Under the pieces are notes generated by a model. That model saw nothing but the letters and a program-made list of their open reading frames with translations, was not told the origin of the DNA and made no database searches. Below, piece by piece: positions 58,953-64,000 of a DNA stretch of 64,000 nucleotides (the stretch's first letter is position 1; each line of letters begins with the position of its first letter). Position numbers and translations under genes: made by a program. This stretch comes from Ligustrum vulgare (Eukaryota > Streptophyta > Magnoliopsida > Lamiales > Oleaceae): NCBI GenBank assembly GCA_963555705.1, contig OY743190.1, positions 22,575,491 through 22,639,490 on the forward strand. Direction: 5' to 3'.

Positions 58953-59468
58953 GCAAACCTCGCTAAAGGTATAGCTCTTCCCGCTAATTACATCATTCAA
59001 GGAAAAGAATATGACATGGGTTACTATTTTGCTGATATTATATACCCAAAATGGTCTACCCACGTGCAAACAATTCTTGATCCACAAGGTCCAAAAAAAA
59101 AGTATTTTGCAACACAACAAGAAAGTTGTAGAAAAGATGTCGAACAAGCATTTGGCGTTCTTCAACAGCGATTTGCAATAGTCGCTGAACCGGCACGATT
59201 TTGGTCCAAACGTGTATTACATGATATAATGATTGCGTGCATTATTATGCACAACATGATTATCGAGGATGAACGTGATCTTCAAGCGACTATCGGAGTT
59301 TTTAAAGAAGCACCCCCTCCTGAAGTTGAGATGGTTGTAGATGAAAATGTTTGATTTCAAGAATTTCTTGCTCAACATAGACGAATTAAAGATAAAGAAT
59401 CTCACATAGCACTTCGAAATGCATTAATTGATCATTTTTGGGATAAATATACTAATTCCGAGAATTAG
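58953..59468 (+). pseudogene. Harbinger transposase, C-terminal fragment
   Basis: The frame resumes after the LTR element: ALPANYIIQGKEYDMGYYFAD (58979-59038), YPKWSTHVQTILDPQGPKKK, then CRKDVEQAFGVLQQRFAIV (59131-59188) with the final catalytic Glu, and a long C-terminal tail. The second catalytic Asp is in YYFADIIYP, where the usual Gly after Asp is Ile. A TGA at 59352 precedes the rest of the conserved tail (FQEFLAQHRRIKDKES...), which continues to 59468. The first catalytic Asp is absent from the whole element. Confidence 0.8.
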
Positions 59469-59851
59469 TATACAAGATTTAGTTGTTTCCTATTTGTATT
59501 GTGCGAATGTTTTCATGTTATATGTAACATTTTTAAGTCGTATGGTTCATCTTGTTAATTGTGATATTAATATTAATGTCTTTTTTTAATAAACGTAATA
59601 TTCTCGATAATTATTTTAAATTATAAATTTATAAAATTTAAGTGGTAGTAAAATATATAATTAAATGCTTTTCGAATTAACTTAATTGTTGAGAATTAAA
59701 AACAATAAGAGAATATATATAAAGTTTACTGTTCATTTGGTGTAAGATTTGGAGTTCTGAGTTGGAGATGACTTTGCTGGATAGTGCAGAATTACACTAT
59801 TTTAGTACAAATTTACTCCAAAATGGAGTAAATGGGTTGTAGATGCTCTAA

Positions 59852-60960
59852 GTACATATATCTAACCAAGAATACATTTAAAACTTCGATCCTTCCTAAA
59901 TCCATCTGTTGTAATATAATTACCTAAAAAATAAGAAATCAATGAATTTGTATATCTTACCTTTATTATGCAACAAATCTTCAAAACCAACCTCATCCCC
60001 TAAAATAAGCAGAAAATCAACATTGTTAATTAACTTATAGAAAGATAATAAAAACTGAAACATAATTGTACTAAATAAATATATGACTCTTTCATTACCG
60101 CTTGAATCACTTTTAAGATCCACATACGACTCTCCATCTCCTAAAGAAGTACCACCTAACATTTTTTACACTTACATTATAAATGTGATAATTGACTGTA
60201 AAGATTGAGATCTACATGTGCAGGACTAAGAATAATATTGATTGAGCACTGCCACCATTGCATTAATAATCTAATTTTAATGAAAGGGTATTATAAATCC
60301 ATCAGCCAACTTACTTGTGACTGGTTTTCCTTTATTTCCAGTTGCAATATTGTGAACTTCAGTCTCCAAATTTGTAACCATGCTTGGAGTTGAACCGGAT
60401 GTACCATCCCTAGTTGATAACTGCCTTTTGTGTGCTACTGGTTCAATAAATTATGTTATTTCTATATGAAACTACGAGGAGCAGAAAAATACAAAAGAAA
60501 CAAAATATTTAGTCCGAAATAAATAAATATCTTGGAAGCTGGGTAAACTTACATCCTGGAATATACAAAAAGGGCTCATATTACCAAGATTCATCAGATC
60601 GACAATATATTCTGCCCTTGTAGTAATTTTCTTGCCTAGCCTTTCTGCACAACAATTAAAATAAGCTCAATTTACATGTTTCATAATTATTCATCTTCTT
60701 AAATAAATTCCGAGAACTGTATAAGGCTTAATTGAATTAGGTTGCACATTTTGGTTCGAGTAATAGGTAGAAATATTAGTCCCCATGCTTCCATTCATGT
60801 CTGAAGTTGCATTTATGTTTGTCAACTGAAACTTCCCTGGACCCAAAGCACTACTTAACCTAACGAGTAACGAATCCATTCAAAAAATTTCAAATTCGAT
60901 GTTTGATGCGTATCTGTACGAATGCTAGACAATAAGTTGGAGCTTCTTATTTTTGCAATT
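59852..60960 (-). pseudogene. Exon-like remnants, possibly Helitron N-terminal exons
   Basis: Minus-strand pieces have exon character: 60879-60700 (MDSLLVRLSSALGPGKFQLT...), about 60640-60550 (RLGKKITTRAEYIVDLMNLG, between TGTGCAG and GTAAGT), about 60440-60315 (STRDGTSGSTPSMVTNLETE), 60165-60100 and about 60010-59980. The last-named motif faintly resembles a piece of copy A at 7580-7680. If so, these are upstream exons of Helitron B, separated from 34563 by the Tat and Harbinger insertions. A host gene is the alternative. Confidence 0.3.
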
Positions 60961-61107
60961 AATTTTCATCAAAGTAATATTAATCAATCATTTATAACTT
61001 AAATAAGAAAGATAATAGTAAAAAAAAAAAAAGGTTGGACCACAAATTATCATTTTTTTGGAAAAAGGGACTACACCTTATGTGATATCACGAAAAGGGA
61101 TCCTGGA

Positions 61108-61373
61108 GCCCCCAGGGCAAATCTCCCAGTGGCAAAGGGGAGGGGTGGTAAGTTCTCAGTGCGGCAGTGTGCAGAGTTCGATTCTCCGCAAGGTGGAATT
61201 GACTTTGTTGCAAGCGGGAGTTATTGAGGGATGCTCATGCTTACACAATCCCCTCCACCCTGATCCCTGGGAGGCATAACCTGAATTTACAATCTCGAAC
61301 CAATGACCTTGGGCGTGGTCGGTTTGGGCCCTCAGGATGTGGGATACACCTTTTTTTTTTTTTTTTTTTTTTT
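61108..61373 (+). mobile_element. tRNA-derived SINE with poly-T tail, 18-bp TSD
   Basis: A 266-bp insertion is flanked by acgaaaagggatcctgga at 61090-61107 and 61374-61391. It has a tRNA-like head with a box A-like stretch (cagtggcaaaggggag) and box B agttcgattct (about 61177-61187), and ends in a run of 23 T. The long exact duplication shows insertion by target-primed reverse transcription and a fairly young age. Confidence 0.85.
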
Positions 61374-61639
61374 ACGAAAAGGGATCCTGGAAGAGTGGCT
61401 GGTCGGAGTTTCGTAATTGTTAGATATTGTTGTCACTTCGTTGCCATCGTTTTCTGTATAACATAACAATATGTTAGGGTAAAATGAGTTATAGTCATCA
61501 ATTAAGTAGACTAACACATAAATTTTTCTAATATGTTTGTGCAGGAGATATATAAACTACACAAGGATGAAATGAATTCGAACAATCAGTATGATGAAGT
61601 TATCTTCAAATACATTAACGTGGATTTATGAAGACAAAA

Positions 61640-61865
61640 GGTAAAGATTTCTCATCAATATCATGCAAAAACTTTAGAGCTTTTTCATATAATAAACATG
61701 AAAAATTAGATTACCTGATGCACGATTCTCTCCTGGGTTGGATTGAAGACGCCTCTTTTTTTTTTGTCTATTTGTATGACCTTGCATGTTGTCCGGATGG
61801 TTTTTAAACTTCAAAATTTTAGCACGAACTGTGCAACCAGAGTGTGAAATGAGTTTTAAATTCAC
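61640..61865 (-). pseudogene. Candidate basic N-terminal exon
   Basis: A minus-strand frame of 63 residues begins MNLKLISHSGCTVRAKIL and has a basic patch (NRQKKKRRLQSNPGE). Its end near 61710 meets a donor-like 'caggtaat'. It may be the first exon of the remnants at 59852-60960. Product unknown. Confidence 0.25.
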
Positions 61866-62311
61866 AGGCAGCCCCTAGCGTCAAGGAAGAAACCTGATTG
61901 ATAAAAATGGAATCCTGTGTAAAGCATTGCTGGTTCTTTTTTGAAATACCACATTAATCAATTCATGGAGAATATAAAAAAACACCTTAATGTTTCACGT
62001 TGAACAATTTTCACCCCAATAACGAATAGACACAATTTCTTTATTGGGTTGTCATTTATTGTATCATTATAAAGATTCTTAAAATTTAGAATATTAAAAC
62101 TTTTCAATTTAAATGCGCATGACATCAACCAAAACAATTAGTGAATAATTGCACCTTCATCATTATGGTTTCTACTTAATTAACAAAGTATTTTATTGCT
62201 TGTGGTATTGTTGCTCAAAGTTTAAAAAAATACTTTTTTAGATAATTTTAGTAGTGTCAAAATATAATAATGATAAGAAGAAATGAAATGAAGAAACACT
62301 TTCTATATGTA

Positions 62312-62373
62312 TGATAAGTGTATTTTATACACTTATTCATATGTCTAAATTGGAATATATTATTGTCATTTTA

Positions 62374-62427
<54 letters not shown>

Positions 62428-64000
62428 TAATTTGTGTTTATTTGTTTACTTTGTAAAAAATATCCCAAAAGATGAAAAATAAAGCAATTGATTAGAAAAA
62501 TGCATAATTGGAGCTAAATTGTACAATCGAGAGGTTAATGACGTCAATAGGGAAAGATGCAATGTGCCAAAGTAAAGGAAGAAGAAGTTGAATGATCCAA
62601 TTGAAGGAAGTGAGAGTTGAAACGAGCAAATTGAGAAGATTCCAAATTATGAGGTTATATTAATGTTGCAATTAAAAGTTGAAGGATTGAAGAGCAAATT
62701 AACATTAGGGACCAAATTGCAAATATCCAATGATTGATTTGGATAAAAATAAGATACTTTGAGGATTTTTAGGAGTCAATTGGATGCAAGTATAAGTCAA
62801 AAAGGAATGGAATGTGATAAGAATATTACCATAAAATTGATTTCAATCCTAGAAGATTCTGGACAAAATTCTAGTCGGACTTTGAGACCTAATTTTGGGG
62901 TAGTAAACATTATAATTAGGAAACTCCTATTTCATAAATAATTATATCCCTTTGAGTTATCTTTCTAACGCACTTTTAATCACCATAATCGGATAAGGGA
63001 ATAGAACGATATGATCAAAATAATGAACACTGTGCAGAAACAAGAAAAGACTCGCGCACGCGGATTTGACGAATTTCTTTCCTTCTTCACCTTGGTCTCT
63101 TCACCAACTATAAATACAACCTCTTTGCACGAAAATTAGACCTTTGCCTCACCTAAGAACATTATACACTTGAGCTTTTCACGTCAAATTCTTGGAAGAT
63201 CAAAACATTGCAAATGGGCGAGACTTGGAGATACTTGAAGAATTGATACTTGGTGCAAGATTTTCATTCTTTATATTATTTTCAATTAATGTCATTATAT
63301 ATTGTTTTTGTAATTTAAATATGATGTGTAACTAAATTTAATGTTGGGATGAACGATGTAGCCTAGTCAGATTATTTTAATTTCAAATTCCGTTGTTTTA
63401 ATGATTTCGTTGCATGTATTGATTTATTATTGTTTTTAATGCTTGAATTACTTGATCACCAATTCATGATATATTGAGTTATTTTCATAATCCGAGAGGT
63501 GAGTTAATATCTTAGAACGTGGTAATAAATTCGATAATTGAATAAGAGATAGAGATATACTTTTGTTATTATTGCGGTCGTGTTTGAATTCTTGTGCGTA
63601 ATGCATCTAGATAAGGAATATTCGGACCCTTTGTAGAGATACACGGTTGACTTATATAGGTAGAATTGATTTAAACTCGAGATAGGAATTTCAATATACA
63701 TTAGTGAATTCGATCGAATGCATATTTAGGAAATAAAACTGGAATTGGAACTTATTTAATTGGCTAGGTGAAATCGTGAATCTCAACTACTTTACAATCA
63801 TTTTTAGAAACAAACACAATTTCGCAATTTTAATTCTTAGTTTAATTTATTTTTTAGTTTTAGTCTTAAAAATCACAATTCTTTCATCCATTCAAATAGG
63901 GCTAAGAACTAACACATTTCGGTGCTTAATAGCAGTCTCCGTGGGACGATAATCCGAACTCCTAGGTCCACTTTATTACTTCTCACGACTCGTACACTTG
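62312..64000 (+). repeat. LTR of the element A group, cut by window edge
   Basis: It starts TGATAAGTGTATTTTATACAC at 62312 and carries the shared blocks (gggatgaacgatgtagcctag, cataatccgagaggtgag). TATA box tataaata lies at about 63108. A (TA)n run (62376-62421) has expanded inside it. The paired-dyad module is not preserved; only ctcgcgcacgcgg near 63051 remains. The last bases (cgtacacttg) align inside the end of the element A LTR, so its true end lies beyond the window. Confidence 0.75.

Larger units (their letters stand above)
48346..59848. mobile_element. PIF/Harbinger DNA transposon, TSD TAA, split by an LTR element
   Basis: The terminal inverted repeats are GAGCATCTCCAAC (48346) and, inward from the right end, GAGCATCTACAAC (ending 59848). 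The trinucleotide TAA flanks both ends (48343-48345 and 59849-59851). Removing the nested LTR element leaves about 3.1 kb with the two divergent genes of this superfamily: a Myb/SANT-like DNA-binding protein on the minus strand and a DDE transposase on the plus strand. Both are broken, so the element is not autonomous. Confidence 0.92.

Noticed and set aside
61108..61373. A functional tRNA gene
   Set aside because: Only a tRNA-like head is present, with no cloverleaf, plus a poly-T tail and an 18-bp duplication; it is a SINE.
61224..61517. Frames over the SINE tail
   Set aside because: They run through the poly-T tail and give Lys or Phe runs; not genes.

Overview
The window looks like intergenic DNA from a eudicot nuclear genome. 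It is AT-rich, has intron-bearing plant gene fragments, a Cassandra 5S-type LTR, Tat-lineage Ty3/gypsy, plant Helitron, PIF/Harbinger and CACTA termini, and no bacterial gene structure. The species cannot be told from the sequence. Almost everything is transposable element, nested several layers deep. Many boundaries can be fixed to the base from target-site duplications (TSDs).

Layout, left half. A CACTA terminus (1-348) is followed by a broken, intron-containing RPA70-like gene (about 2720-4849) and a Tourist-type MITE (6864-7103). A + strand Helitron Rep/helicase gene (copy A) is spread over 7263-24258 and split by two LTR elements. One is a 7.4 kb non-autonomous LTR element (8968-16368, TSD GTTGC), whose 5' LTR carries a Cassandra solo LTR (10113-10392, TSD TGATT). 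The other is a 3.6 kb minus-strand element (18455-22058) with gag/protease remnants. From 24.4 to 29.8 kb lie non-autonomous Helitrons arranged head to tail, one holding a solo LTR (28042-29485, TSD CGCAT). A second Helitron copy (B, minus strand) ends at 29822 and codes to 34563.

Layout, right half. A minus-strand Tat-lineage retrotransposon fills 36444-48036 (TSD CATAT). It has gag-pol with two RNase H domains, an antisense gene with its own TATA box, and a 49-bp tandem repeat; a solo LTR (37978-39459, TSD AGGAG) sits in the antisense gene. A PIF/Harbinger element (48346-59848, TSD TAA) contains a very young LTR element (50541-58952, TSD GCAAA). That element has no gag or pol but carries two intact antisense ORFs: a LOG-type cytokinin-activating enzyme and a basic zinc-finger protein resembling nucleic-acid-binding proteins of plant RNA viruses. 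Beyond it are exon-like remnants, a SINE with an 18-bp TSD (61108-61373) and the start of another LTR (62312 onward).

Two observations stand out. First, four LTR types carry a module of paired GC-rich dyads spaced about 22-51-22 bp, ending 75-90 bp upstream of the TATA box. The dyad word differs between families while the spacing is kept. Second, the young LTR element carries the two cargo ORFs, plus an array of 5' splice-site-like motifs in its LTRs. No certain functional host gene is present; the LOG-like and zinc-finger ORFs are the only intact non-transposon reading frames of note.
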